From Zerene cesonia (Eukaryota; Arthropoda; Insecta; Lepidoptera; Pieridae), in contig NW_024045134.1 in assembly GCF_012273895.1 (NCBI RefSeq), forward strand, positions 2,170,001 to 2,234,000: a DNA stretch of 64,000 nucleotides. The letters are read 5' to 3'. A program made the translations under genes and the position numbers. The notes below the pieces were generated by a model. The model had not been told where the DNA came from. It worked only from the letters and a program-made list of their open reading frames with translations, and searched no databases. Positions 1 to 9,812 of the stretch are shown here, in pieces. The first letter of the stretch is position 1, and every line of letters begins with the position of its first letter.

Positions 1-638
1 ATCATAAACAAAAAAAAAACAATCTACATTCAAAAATCCAAATGGAATAGAACCCTTTGAAAAAAGAACGCATTTTGCGGCGGGAAAATAATTTCAAATA
101 AAGAAACATTGAAAAACAAACCCTCTTTCCGCTCACACGAACCGGGGCACTTGAAAGAAGGCTGCGCTAGTTGAAGGCCCGCCACGTGTGTGTGCGTGTG
201 TTGTACGTGTGAGATAGTTGTGGGTAGCGTTGGCAGATAAAGTGGTTTAGATTTTATTTGCTTATTATTTTATATATTAAAGATATTAAGCTATACTGAC
301 CGTTATGCTCTTTAGTAATCTGAATAGAATGATGTTGATTTCAGAATAGCGAAATAAAACGACATTTAATAAAAATTGGATAACTCGTAGAGTTTGTTTG
401 TTTAATTTAAGTGTTAAGCTACCTTGTGATAATTAGTATTTGCTGTCACGAATGTTACCAACCAATAATTGTTGGTCAAGGTCCACTGTACGAGGAATAT
501 TCTAGCAATTAAGAGTAATAAATGTGTTTGCACTGTCAGTTTCCGCAAGCATCAGCACAATGAAAGTTGTGAGTTGCACGATAATGCAAATTTGTAAATT
601 TTTGTGGATATATGTGTGTTCTAGAAAGTGTAGTTTAA
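1..638. other. Unassigned AT-rich sequence with a short GC-rich patch
   Basis: No convincing coding frame or full repeat is seen. A GC-richer patch at about 120-235 contains an E-box CACGTG at 183-188 and a short GT-rich stretch, so it could be regulatory, but nothing fixes a transcription start. The rest is AT-rich. Confidence 0.3.
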
Positions 639-797
639 CTTAGAAATTAAAGACTTTTTAACGGATTTAAACGCGATTTATTCATTATATTATTAACCCG
701 ACGTTTCGAACACTTTACAGCGAGCGTAGTCACGGGGAGACTTACCGTCTACTTGCGCTCGCTGTAAAGTCAAACACAAGAAAATAGTAGTTTAACT
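639..797 (+). repeat. CCGACGTTTCGAACAC interspersed repeat, copy 1, with snap-back stem
   Basis: First of three copies in this window (others near 2669 and 47801). The shared core runs from ACTTAGAAATTAAAGAC through AACCCGACGTTTCGAACAC to CACGGGGAGAC. Copies 1 and 3 also share an ACACAAGAAAATA segment downstream. Only copy 1 keeps a second arm: ACTTTACAGCGAGCG is followed about 24 bases later by its perfect reverse complement, a 15-bp stem. The class is not certain; a Penelope-like or other retroelement end is possible. Confidence 0.7.
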
Positions 798-1552
798 TTT
801 TATTTCGTGATTCTATTTTCTACATAGCTGTATGAGTCGGCATATAAACTGTGGTTAAAGTTCTCTTCATGATTGCAAACGCGTTAAAGTGAAAAACCTT
901 GTTAGTTTTACGTAGCTGTACTAGAGCGCAGTTCCTTTTGCGCACGTAAACATGCTCTTTGACGATGGCCAGGATGTTAGTAGAACAAGTAACTACCCGC
1001 AAGTAAAACTAAGAAATATAAAATATGAGTTTGATTTTGCTGTGAACTATCACGTATTATATATGTAGTTAAAGGTATAGTGTGATTAGTGTAAATAGAC
1101 ATAATTTAAAAAGAAACAAAACTTTATTTTCTAACCGTACACTACGCTAGTGTGCGCACTAGACGTCGCCTAGACGCACTGACCCACTGGCCGACGACCT
1201 TGCTTTTCTTATGTTATTCTTCCATCCCTCTCCCTCCTTCGCCGCACTATCGCCGTCTCTGTCATGTGTCTATTGATAGTGAATTCAAGGGCATGCCTAT
1301 GGAATGTATGGACAAGTTTTATAGTCTTTTGTTTAACAGTTGCGTAATGATGGAATAACGCGTTTCCAGCTTATGGGAAATTGTGTTGTCAGTGCGTTTT
1401 GTAGTTATTATGGGGTTGTTTATGGATGATGAGTTGTTTATGGACAGTTTAGGAATATAACAAAGGGTTGATTGATTGATTGGTTGAGTTCTATTAATTG
1501 TGGTTGTAGTTGAAATTAAGGATTATCTTTGTCTTCCATTTTTCAAGTGATT
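798..1552. other. Unassigned sequence
   Basis: Only short unrelated open frames occur here, the longest 68 codons at 1152-1358, with no recognisable domain or flanking gene structure. A GATT/GGTT-rich run lies near 1468-1486. Confidence 0.3.
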
Positions 1553-1710
1553 TCAAAACCGAGATTAACAATTCGACGTTTTTTGGGCTTGTTACCTCAT
1601 AACTTTTTATTGGGTGAACTGATTTGTATGATTGTTTTTTTATTTGAAAGCTCGTGCCTCTCATGTGGTCCGATTTGAATTTGGTCTAATTCTGATAATT
1701 TGAAACCAGT
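1553..1710 (+). repeat. ACCGACTT-family repeat, diverged copy
   Basis: Contains the family landmarks in order: AACAATTCGAC, TTGTTACCTCATAAC, TTTTTATTGGGTGAACTGAT and GCTCGTGCCTCTCATGTGG. It is a decayed copy of the repeat that begins TCAACCGACTTCAAAAA at 10456, 33996 and 50872. No coding capacity. Confidence 0.65.
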
Positions 1711-1738
1711 TTTTTTTAATAATTATATTTACGAAACT

Positions 1739-2050
1739 TTATTATACTAATAATATAGAGCTATAGAATTTGTTTGTTTGAACGCGCTAATCTCGTGGTT
1801 CTTCTCTGGATAAAGTGAGATTATTTTCAAATTCGAGTGGTAAATGTAAAAACTGTGTTGTACGATTCAAAAATGCTTCTACTAGTCTAATTGAATAAAT
1901 GAATGCTTGAGTTTGAAAAAACTCAACGATTTCGATTCCAGACTAAGAGTATTGATTTTTTCATCTAGTCATGCAATTTTTCAAATTTCTCCTACGCCCA
2001 GATGAAGAGTTCACCCCTTTAGCATGGGCGAAGCCGGGGCGGACTGCTAG
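1739..2050 (+). mobile_element. HLE-B Helitron-like element, interrupted copy
   Basis: The 5' part (TACTAATAATATAGAGC, then GTTTGTTTGAACGCGCTAAT) and the 3' end (GGGCGAAGCCGGGGCGGAC, ending CTAG before T at 2051) match the HLE-B copies at 6844 and 8976. The middle is replaced by a retrotransposon tail-like segment at 1859-1917. No target duplication and no coding capacity. Confidence 0.65.
1859..1917 (+). repeat. Non-LTR retrotransposon 3' tail (TCTAATTGAATAAA type)
   Basis: ACGATTCAAAAATGCTTCTA followed by GTCTAATTGAATAAATGAAT and GTTTGA matches the 3' tails at 4222 and 23985. This tail type normally ends in a TTTGA(G)n simple repeat. It lies inside the interrupted HLE-B copy. Confidence 0.6.
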
Positions 2051-2369
2051 TCATAGATATTGTTTATTGTTTGTTTCTTTAAAATATCACACATTTATAA
2101 CAGCTTAATCCAACAAACATTCGTAGAACGTTCAGTATTGTTCGTGAATGGTATATTTCCATCACAATAAAGATTTACATAAAAGACAGACAGACGGACG
2201 TATAGTTGAACGCTATTTTCGGGAACATTCTTTACGTTTTATTATATTATTTTTATATCTTTAGCTATAGTTATTTGTTATTACAAGCTACTAATATTTA
2301 ATTTTTAGTTTTATAGCATTGAAATGCTTTATAAATGAGAAATTTTTTCTATTCTTTAAAAATTTCTCA

Positions 2370-2520
2370 GCTACTAATATTGTAAACGCGAAAGTTTGTA
2401 AATGTGATTATGTTTGTTATCCTTACACGCGGGAACAGCTTGTCTTATCTGAAAGAAATTTTGTATAGAGATAGATTTATAATATGGGTTAGCACATAGA
2501 CTACAGGAACGAATATATGA
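2370..2520 (+). mobile_element. HLE-C Helitron-like element, 3'-decayed
   Basis: CTACTAATATTGTAAACGCG, then ACACGCGGGAACAGCTTGTC and AGAGATAGATTTATAATATG. The same order occurs at 25360 and 34979. The terminal hairpin and CTAG end are not recognisable here. Confidence 0.55.
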
Positions 2521-2668
2521 ATTTAAAAAATGTTGTAAACCATATGAAAAAATGATACAATATTTCCAAACTTTGCGGTACACTAACTACACAATATGTC
2601 TCATCGTTGTTAATATTAGCTTATAACTAAATAAATAAAGCGTTTGTTATGTATAAAAGTAGTTGTAT

Positions 2669-2775
2669 ACTTAGAAATTAAAGACTTTTTGACGGATTTT
2701 AAACGCGATTTATTCATCATATTATTAACCCGACATTTCGAACACTTTACAGCGAGCGTGGTCGCGGGGAGAGTG
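2669..2775 (+). repeat. CCGACGTTTCGAACAC interspersed repeat, copy 2
   Basis: ACTTAGAAATTAAAGACTTT through GCGAGCGTGGTCGCGGGGAG; same orientation as copies 1 and 3. One base differs in the core (CGACATTTCGAAC). The second hairpin arm of copy 1 is absent. Confidence 0.7.
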
Positions 2776-3149
2776 AATTGTATTCTTATTATTTAGTATG
2801 AATCTTTTTAAAATAATTTAAGAAGTGCTTTGTCGCTTTTACCTCGAAAATTTTATTTTTCCAGCATGCCAGTACCACGTGTTGTCTGGTAGAGATCATT
2901 TGTTACTGATAAGACATACAAATGTGCTGTGTTTTCGTCATTTTATTTGGTGCACAATAAATATTTATCATTTAAGAAAGAAAAAAAGAAATGTCAAATG
3001 GCATGTCCACAATATGCTTTCAGTGCAGGGGTTGTACAAGGGTCAGGGTGATAGTTCAACGGACCCCTGGGTAATGGGTACAGTGCGCATCGATTTATTA
3101 TACCGTCTTGAGGGTTAAGTGGATTTGGAGGTCAGGGGGTGATCCCTTC

Positions 3150-3396
3150 AACGATAGAAAGAACATTAACTTCTTTATGAAATACGACAGAAATATACAG
3201 CTGAAGTGGAAACCCACAACCGCTGGGGCACTCGTATACGTAGAATGGAGACCTGCAAACGTAGTGTAGGGCGCCCTATGACATGGTGGGGAAAACGAAA
3301 GGTAGCAGACAAAAATTGGCGGCAAGAAACTTTCGATTGGGGCAAAAGGCGTGCCATAGAGGTCTTCGTCCAGCAGTGGACAGACATAGGCTGATG
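3150..3396 (+). pseudogene. RTE-clade LINE, C-terminal reverse-transcriptase ORF fragment
   Basis: The reading frame 3206-3394 encodes an end resembling the C-terminus of lepidopteran RTE ORFs: KRSVGRP, then W, KNWRQ, a basic region, and VQQWTDIG before the TGA stop. The block just upstream (EWRP, about 3243-3254) is in a different frame from KRSVGRP, so there is a frameshift. The RT catalytic core is absent. RTE elements are commonly 5'-truncated on insertion, which fits. The element is dead. Confidence 0.7.
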
Positions 3397-3498
3397 CAGC
3401 TTAAGTGAAAAGTCTGAATGAGAAGTAATTTTAGCAGTACATCCTAGCACTAAATGCTTGGTGTTTAAAACTAATTCCTAGCTAAGTATAGTTAATGT

Positions 3499-3696
3499 GA
3501 CCGCCTCCTTGGTACAGTGGTTAACGCGTGAGCGTAGAACCGAGGGGTCCTGGATTCCATTCTAGGGGACGGACCAAAAAAAAAATGTCTCGGTCTGGCA
3601 GGACACAGAAGGCTGATCACCTACTTGTCCGTAAAGAAAATCGATCAGTGAAACATATGTACATCATCTGCCCCATACCCCACTAGGGGACATTTT
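3499..3696 (+). mobile_element. tRNA-headed SINE flanked by a 12-bp target-site duplication
   Basis: The head contains a Pol III A-box-like TGGTACAGTGG (3510-3520) and a decayed B box GGATTCCATTC (3552-3562). An A-run and a body with CTACTTGTCCGTAAAGAAA and CCCCATACCCCACTAGGGGA follow. TATAGTTAATGT directly precedes (3487-3498) and directly follows (3697-3708) the element as a perfect 12-bp duplication. This shows retroposition and fixes both ends. Related copies lie at 49751 and 53530. It is not a functional tRNA. Confidence 0.9.
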
Positions 3697-3814
3697 TATA
3701 GTTAATGTACGAGGACTTCGAGTCTTCGCGCCTTTTTTATACATCTACTTACGTACATATTATAAGATACTTATTTTGCACTATCCCAGAATATGATATA
3801 TTTCTTTTCCAACC

Positions 3815-3957
3815 AGATTGCCTGGCAGAGATTGCTGTTAAGCAATAAGGCCGCCTCTTGTACAAACGATGCCTTTTTTTCTGTATATTGTATTCTTGCT
3901 GTTTTTATCTAAGTTTGTGCAATAAAGCATTATAAATAAATAAATACATATATACTT
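3815..3957 (+). repeat. Non-LTR retrotransposon 3' end (GATTGCCTGG ... AATAAAGC tail)
   Basis: GATTGCCTGGCAGAGATTGC, AATAAGGCCGCCT and GCAATAAAGCATTATAAATA, ending in an ATAAATAAATA tail. The reverse complement of the same 3' end lies at 34826-34972. No coding part is retained. Confidence 0.7.
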
Positions 3958-4221
3958 TTATATTATAATGGGCTAAATATTACAAAAGTTTAGATTTACA
4001 TAGCGAAGCTGCTGGCGATAGCTGGTGACTGAATTATTGTTGATAAATTATAACTTGACGGGGCACGTTATGCGTATGTTTGTCGCTTCAAATAAACAAG
4101 AATAAAGAGTGTCCAATGAAGGACGATCCCTCCAATCCATCCATCCATCTTCCATCCCACGACAAATAAAACAGTACCTAAATGAGGCAAGTATACGGCA
4201 GCTATAACATACGATTTTAAA

Positions 4222-4360
4222 TAAGCAAGTACAGAGTTTCTTGCCGGCTCTTCTCTGTAGATACAGCGAACCGATGGTAAATGTTAATATAATGTAAGGA
4301 CGATTCAAAATTATTCTATAAGAAGTCTAATTGAACAAAGAAATGTTTGAGTTTGATTTT
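4222..4360 (+). repeat. Non-LTR retrotransposon 3' end (CTTGCCGGCTCTTCTCTGTA type)
   Basis: TTTCTTGCCGGCTCTTCTCT, GCGAACCGATGGTAAATGT, GACGATTCAAAA and GTCTAATTGAAC, closing in GTTTGAGTTTGA. This is a 3' UTR type common to lepidopteran LINEs of the CR1/Jockey group (assignment from memory). A minus-strand relative lies at 8147-8262. Confidence 0.65.
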
Positions 4361-5369
4361 AATCTATATTATTTCACATTTGATGTAGAAAATTCTAGAA
4401 CAATATCAAAGATCGAGTGAGAGAAAGAAACAATGTTATTTTGAGAATTATATTATCTGTGATTTCAACTACAATATCAATATAATTATATCAGTAAAAT
4501 TAGTAAACGATTTGCTCGCTTTGCTACCGGAGACAGATTTATTTAATACGTCCTTGAATACATATAAATCAAATGTTTTAAAATATTTAAGTGTAAAATG
4601 AAAATTGTATACTATTTTTTATATTTTTTCATGCAAACTAAACATGTAATGCTTTGGGGTAAAACCTGTAAATTACTAGTTACTTTATTAATAAATAAAT
4701 AAATAAAATGTATGTAAGTGGTAGTTAGAAATACTATTTAAAACATTTTTCTACGTTTATATAGAAAAATGTATTTGAGTTTGAATTTTAATTACATCTA
4801 ATAATTACAATTAAATGAACCTTCATACCAAGTTAGTCACATAGTTTAACTATTCCATCCAGGGTTACATACCTGATACCCGTCTCATAAATTATTGACC
4901 CTGAATTAAATTTAATATTAAAAACGTTTTTCAAAATACCTCATCACTCCTTAATTCCTTATATCAATGTTTATTTAAACATTAAACGATTCGAAACGAA
5001 AAATAAAGTTCTATTCAAAACGCAATTATATTTAGTGTTATAAAAATTAAGGATGACAAAGCGTGCGCGGGCGCCGATCTACAGCCGGCCGATAATGGCG
5101 GCGGGGTGAATGACCTCGTTACATATTTAGAAAAAAATATTTGGCAAATGCTCAGTGCAATGATCTGCACTGCGGGACACGGTTGTTGGCGCAATGACAT
5201 TTGTGATGGGGAGGAGAAGATCAGTTGGGAAAAGTAACTGAAGACATGGCAGGAAAAACGGAGAATTTGGCCACGTTAGCGGGTTGAATACTGAAAGAAA
5301 TCTCATATAGGTCCATGGTATCCTTTAGCTCATCTTTCCTTCTACCTTTTCTTCCCAGTCCAGGCCTAT
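4361..5369. other. Unassigned AT-rich sequence
   Basis: A (TAAA)n run at about 4690-4708 may be a LINE tail. A GC-rich patch with GGCGCCG and GGCCGGC lies at 5065-5100. No supported gene. Confidence 0.3.
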
Positions 5370-5808
5370 TTTGATTGTGGAAGTCGAGCACGCTTCAACG
5401 AATTCGACCAGGTCGTACCGGGGAAGGTACCACACACCCATTGAATATCGGCTTGAAACATTAGCATGAGCTACTGTGTTTCGTATGAGTAAGGGTCGTC
5501 ACTATTGTCCGCGTCCGCGTCCCTATTGGTTACCCTTCTTAGTCCTTTCCTTTATTCCCATCATCCTTCTCCCTTTATTTTATACCTTTTGAAGTCGCCA
5601 ATCCGAAGCATTAAGCCTTTGTAATTTACTTTACTCCTTTTCAAATGTTCATGGGCGGTGGTAGCGCTTACCATCAGCTAATCCACCAGCTCCTTTGACG
5701 ATTATGTTATAAAAAACCTGTCATCAATCCTCTCTTTATCCCTATATCGCGGTTGTTTATCAATAGGCGACCCACCAGCTCGGTTGCCCGGTATGATATA
5801 AAAAGTAT
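5370..5808 (+). repeat. TTCATGGGCGGTGGT SINE-like repeat, copy 1, with duplicated tail
   Basis: The family order is: head AGTCGAGCACGCTTC, ACCGGGGAAGGTACCACAC, GCTACTGTGTTTCGT, a CTTTCCTTTATTCCCAT block, core AAATGTTCATGGGCGGTGGT, AGCGCTTACCATCAG, CCACCAGCTC and an ATAAAAA tail. A second tail (CCACCAGCTCGGTTGCCCGG, GATATAAAAAG) follows at about 5716-5808, so two truncated units or a partial duplication are joined. No A or B box is seen, so it may be a LINE-derived 3' end rather than a tRNA SINE. Confidence 0.75.
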
Positions 5809-6640
5809 TTACTGTGATAATATTTAAGTGATCATCATTTATAATTGTAATGTATATCCTCACAAAATTATAGATGTGAAAGGGTGTTTATTTATCTTTT
5901 ATAGATATTTATGTCTAGGCTAATTTTCGGTAAAAATATCCATTCAGAATTTTCGCCGCGGTAAAATGCGTGAGCGAGAGGCAAAGTGAGAAATGTATTA
6001 AATTTATTCTTACATATTTTTAACAGTATTTTCGAAAGCTGTCCATTTTCCTTCTTGGCGTAATGTCATAATTTCAGAAAGAGGATGCATCCAATATATA
6101 TACGCCGATTTTTTTATTTACTACCTCCATCGAGAATCTCTTATAACTGTCCAAATTGCTTACGTACAGTGCACAAAAAAAGCTGAAAAATGAGGTGTAC
6201 CATTTTCCTGTCCCGCAGTGTACAGTGTCGAGATGCAGTCCATCCGCACACAGATATCTAGACATAGTATTTAGTGTTCAGATTTGGGCGGGTGATGCGC
6301 GGCTGTTGACCCTACGAGTTAATATTGCGTATTATTTTTAAACTATCAAGATTTTTATATTGCTTTATTGATGTGGGCGTGCGCATTATTATTGAGATAT
6401 TTTTGTATATTAATGTATTTTGTAGAATTATTCAATAAATGTATTCAAAAATTACCTTATAACACTACCCTACTAATAACTTTTTATATCGCAAGTATGC
6501 TAATTACAAACAATTGTTATCTATAGTAATATTATAAAGAAAAAAGATTTATATGTTTGTATTGTTTTCACGCAAAAACTACTAGGCCATTTAGAATAGT
6601 TCATTCACCGCTTAGATTTGATAAAACTTGCTATTTCTTT
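5809..6640. other. Unassigned AT-rich sequence
   Basis: No gene or complete repeat is recognised. About 6545-6600 carries TCACGCAAAAACTACTAGGC, a scrap of the HLE-A type. Confidence 0.3.
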
Positions 6641-6664
6641 GAGACGCTCACTAGTATGTGACAT

Positions 6665-6833
6665 TATCTCTATCACGTGTTACAATTTCAGTTACCTAAC
6701 TCCTCCAAAACGGCTGGACCGATTCTTATGAAATTTTCTGTACATATTGGGTATGTCTGAGGATCGGTCAACATCTATTTTTCACACCCCTAAATGATAA
6801 GAGTAAGGCAGAACAGCGTTTGCCGTCAGCTAG
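6665..6833 (+). mobile_element. HLE-F Helitron-like element
   Basis: TATCACGTGTTACAATTTCAG, CTCCTCCAAAACGGCTGGAC, TATTGGGTATGTCTGAGGAT and a 3' end GGCAGAACAGCGTTTGCCG with weak stem potential, closing CAGCTAG before T. A minus copy lies at 8275-8453. The 5' end is approximate. Confidence 0.65.
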
Positions 6834-6843
6834 TTATGTATAA

Positions 6844-7007
6844 CTAGTGGTCCGCCCCGGCTTCGCCCGTGCTACATATATAGCCTATAGCTCTCCTCAA
6901 TAAAAAGGCTATCTAACATTGAAAGAATTTTTCAAATCGGACCAGTAGTTCCGGAGATTAGTGCGTTCAAACAAACAAACTCTTCAGCTTTATAATATAA
7001 GTATAGA
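6844..7007 (-). mobile_element. HLE-B Helitron-like element, complete
   Basis: On the minus strand it starts TCTATACTTATATTATAAAG, continues GTTTGTTTGAACGCACTAAT, GGAACTACTGGTCCGATTTG and GGCTATATATGTAGCACGGG, and ends GGGGCGGACCACTAG. The flanks are A at the 5' side and T at the 3' side with no duplication, as expected for rolling-circle Helitron insertion. It lies tail to tail with the HLE-F copy, 10 bases away. Confidence 0.75.
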
Positions 7008-7153
7008 TTTGAAACATTCAGTTGTAATGTATCGAATTTCTAGAATTTGCTTCTGTTATTCACCCGGTCATTTACCTTCATACAAATTAAGTTTAGGTTA
7101 CGTCAGTGTTTAAATTTGGCCAACTGAAAAATAATAGAACATGAGTGTATTTT

Positions 7154-7257
7154 TAACCGACTTAAAAAATAGGTGATACAATTCGAATGTGTTTTTTGTG
7201 TTTGTTACTTCATAACTTTTTACTTGATGAACCGATTTGTGATGATTCTTTTTAAGT
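7154..7257 (+). repeat. ACCGACTT-family repeat, 5' part
   Basis: TAACCGACTTAAAAAATAGG, CAATTCGAATGTG, TTGTTACTTCATAAC, GATGAACCGATTTGTGATGA. The SINE-like repeat begins immediately after it. Confidence 0.65.
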
Positions 7258-7578
7258 CTTTTAGTCGAGCACGTTTCGGCACGAATTGGGCCAGCTTGCA
7301 CCGGGGAAGTACCACACACCCACATAAGACCCGGCGTGAAATAAAAGTGTGCTACTGTGTTTTGTTCAGTGAGTGGGGAAGCCAGAGGCCCATATCCTTT
7401 TCCTTACCCATCCTAGTCCTTTCCTTTATTCGTATCGTCAATCTTTTCTTTATCTCGTTCCCATTTAAAGTGATCAATCCAAGGAAGGTGTAAGCTCTGC
7501 TATCGACCTTACGCCTCCCCAAATGTTCATGGTCGATGGTATCACTTACCATAAGGCAACCCACCAGCTCCGAATAAC
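7258..7578 (+). repeat. TTCATGGGCGGTGGT SINE-like repeat, copy 2
   Basis: AGTCGAGCACGTTTCGGCAC, GCACCGGGGAAGTACCACAC, GTGAGTGGGGAAGCC, AAATGTTCATGGTCGATGGT, CCACCAGCTCC. It lies between two 5' segments of the ACCGACTT repeat. Confidence 0.75.
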
Positions 7579-7705
7579 CGACTTCAAAAAGGAGAACGTT
7601 ATCAATCCGACAGTAATTCTTTGTGTTTGTTACCTCATAACCTTTTACTGGGTGAACCGTTTATGATACCACCAGCTCAGATGCCCGCTATGACATAAAA
7701 AAATA
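7579..7705 (+). repeat. ACCGACTT-family 5' segment fused to a SINE-like tail
   Basis: AACCGACTTCAAAAAGGAG to GGGTGAACCGTTTATGATAC, followed at about 7668 by ACCAGCTCAGATGCCCGCTA and ATAAAAAAATAA. It repeats the order of the preceding two features with most of the SINE-like part deleted. Confidence 0.6.
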
Positions 7706-8146
7706 ATAATTTTTGATTAGATAAAGCTAATCATTCCAATATAAAAAGGGAAAACAGATTCGCTTAGAACATAGGATATTATTTACATAAAAAGCATGCG
7801 TTTCAATCTAAACTCTAGATGGTAGTATACCTAATAACCTTTCAGAGTGTATTTCACGTACCTTTTTCAGAATAATACCCTTAACACTAACATAAAAGTC
7901 ATAAAGTCCTAGTCATAAACATAACCCAATTACCCCGTGAGTCGAACCGCCGGTTCTAGCTACATACGAATGTATTTCAAGATACGCATCAGTCACGTAT
8001 CATCCTTGACTTAAGAGATGGACTTGATATCTTAAACTCATTTTGATTATATATCCAGCACTAGGTATGGACCAGTATCATTACAATATACGCCATGTCC
8101 CTTCGTGGGGCATGGGACAAACTCACACATATTTTATTCAACTAGA
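7706..8146. other. Unassigned sequence
   Basis: No gene is seen. A small inverted motif, CCATGTCCCTTCGTGGGGCATGG-like, at 8093-8116 recurs in altered form near 12525, 28425 and 47637 and may be a SINE-body relic. Confidence 0.3.
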
Positions 8147-8262
8147 CTTCGTTTGAAGCGCTTTAAATTTGATTTTACGTAGACATTCGTTGTTACTGTG
8201 TTACTGTGCTGTCTGTGGACACAGAGAAGAGAGGGCAACAACTCTTGGTGCTCTTTTAAAAT
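8147..8262 (-). repeat. Non-LTR retrotransposon 3' end (CTTCTCTGTG type), minus copy
   Basis: The reverse complement reads CCCTCTCTTCTCTGTGTCC, later AAAGCGCTTCAAACGAAGTC and TAGTTGAATAAAAT. It is a diverged relative of the tail at 4222. Confidence 0.5.
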
Positions 8263-8274
8263 CTTATAATTAAA

Positions 8275-8453
8275 CTAGCTGCACCCGGCAAACGCTGTTC
8301 TGCCTTACTCTTATCGTTTAGAGGTATGAAAAATAGATGTTAGCCGATTCTCAGACCTACCCAATATGCTTACCAAATTTCAGAGGAATCGGTCAAGCCG
8401 TTTCGGAGGAGTATAGAGACTAACATTGTGACACGAGAATTTTATATATAAGA
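8275..8453 (-). mobile_element. HLE-F Helitron-like element, complete
   Basis: On the minus strand it starts TCTTATATATAAAATTCTCG, contains ACTCCTCCGAAACGGCTTGA and TATTGGGTAGGTCTGAGAAT, and ends GCCGGGTGCAGCTAG before T. Its termini agree with the other HLE families. Confidence 0.7.
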
Positions 8454-8574
8454 CCTATGTTATTTTTAATATACATTATATATTTTCTCATAAACCGTCC
8501 TATACCTTAAGCGCCAACATGCAATTCACAGATGTATATTTTTAATAAAAAAACTTTCGTATGTTTTTTTATTT

Positions 8575-8690
8575 ATCTATCCATTCAAAAATACGAAAAT
8601 CCATCCATCCAAACATACGAAAATCCAAACATCCGAATATTCATCCATCCAAACAACCGAATATCCATCCATCCATACGACAGAAATACG
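8575..8690 (+). repeat. Degenerate minisatellite (CATCCATCCAAACATACGAA)
   Basis: About four to five imperfect units of roughly 24 bases with the core ATCCATCCAAACATACGAAA. It forms an open frame with a repeated Y-E-N-P-type peptide, but this follows from the tandem repeat and is not evidence of a gene. Confidence 0.7.
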
Positions 8691-8975
8691 AAACCGTGTA
8701 ATATCAAAAAATCATTTCTAAACCTGAAAATGTACGCAAAATAAATTCAATCGGTCACCGAAATAAAATGGCTGACGTAACAACCACCAATGTAAACAAG
8801 TTGAACGCACCGAATCTAGGCTAGACATGACCTAGGCTACACGGTTGGGATCTAGCCTTGACTTTCTAAGAATTGCTAATGTTATATAATATTATTCGAC
8901 TGCTTTATTTTTCGATGGCAACTTTTTCGGATAACAGAGAAAATGTTTTTAATTATACATTGTTGATTTATTTAA

Positions 8976-9138
8976 TCTATGCTAATATTATAAAGCTGAA
9001 GAGTTTGTTTGTTTGAACGCACTAATCTCAGGAACTACTGGTCCGATTTGAAAAATTGTTTCAGTGTTAGATAGTCCTTTTATTGAGGAAGGCTATAGGC
9101 TATATATGTACCACGGGCGAAGTCGGGGCGGATCGATG
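8976..9138 (+). mobile_element. HLE-B Helitron-like element
   Basis: A then TCTATGCTAATATTATAAAG, GTTTGTTTGAACGCACTAAT, GGCTATAGGCTATATATGTA and GGCGAAGTCGGGGCGG. The terminal CTAG has decayed (CGATGGTC). A second family member abuts directly. Confidence 0.7.
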
Positions 9139-9296
9139 GTCTATAATAATAATATTTATCTGAAGTGTTTGTTTGAACGCGTCGTATCTTAGGAACTGCT
9201 GGACAGATTTTCAAAATTCTGTCAACGTTGGATATCTTATCCCTGGGTGTTATGGGCTATATATGTACCACAGGCGACGACGGGGCGACAGGTGGT
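9139..9296 (+). mobile_element. HLE-B Helitron-like element, tandem neighbour
   Basis: Starts TCTATAATAATAATATTTAT where the previous copy ends; then GTTTGTTTGAACGCG, GGAACTGCTGGACAGATTTT and GGCTATATATGTACCAC. The 3' end has decayed. Confidence 0.6.
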
Positions 9297-9359
9297 ATAT
9301 TTATGTAAAATTCGAGGCGTAGCTCATACGAAATCTATTATATATATACTTGAACTAAA

Positions 9360-9545
9360 CACACAATACTTTTATTTAAGTACCTAATATTTTAGACTTA
9401 CCTACGTATGTTTTGGCTTGCAGTAAATATGTAATTAAAATTGTTAAAATAATTAAAATAATTAAAATGAATGAATTGTAAATTGAAAAATTTCAAAAAT
9501 GTATGTACCTATGTATGAAATAAATAAATAAATAAATAAACAAAT
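9360..9545 (+). repeat. AT-rich segment ending in an (ATAA)n tail
   Basis: TTAAAATAATTAAAATAATT leads to GAAATAAATAAATAAATAAA at 9519-9540. This is a likely non-LTR retrotransposon 3' tail, but the body is not recognised. Confidence 0.4.
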
Positions 9546-9812
9546 ACGTAATTTCATATTACCAGCAATGTGTATCTATTAAAACTATAATTATATTAAA
9601 ACTAAAGAAAAATCATAGCATAGAATGAGCACCAGGTATATTTTAAAATAATAACAAGATACACGTGTAATTCTCGTAAACAGCATGAAAATTCCTCGTT
9701 TTATTTTTGTAGTTGATTATATAACATTTATTACTACCGATAAAAATAATTTCCTATTAATCATTGAAACAGAGAAACCAACATTTCACAACTGTTCAAA
9801 TTACAAATTACT

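Noticed and set aside
3499..3570. A tRNA gene at the A/B boxes here and at 49.4, 49.8, 53.5 and 54.5 kb
   Set aside because: No cloverleaf or acceptor pairing, bodies continue as SINEs, and two copies have SINE target duplications.
8532..8744. 70-codon frame with repeated peptide
   Set aside because: Entirely explained by the CATCCATCC minisatellite.
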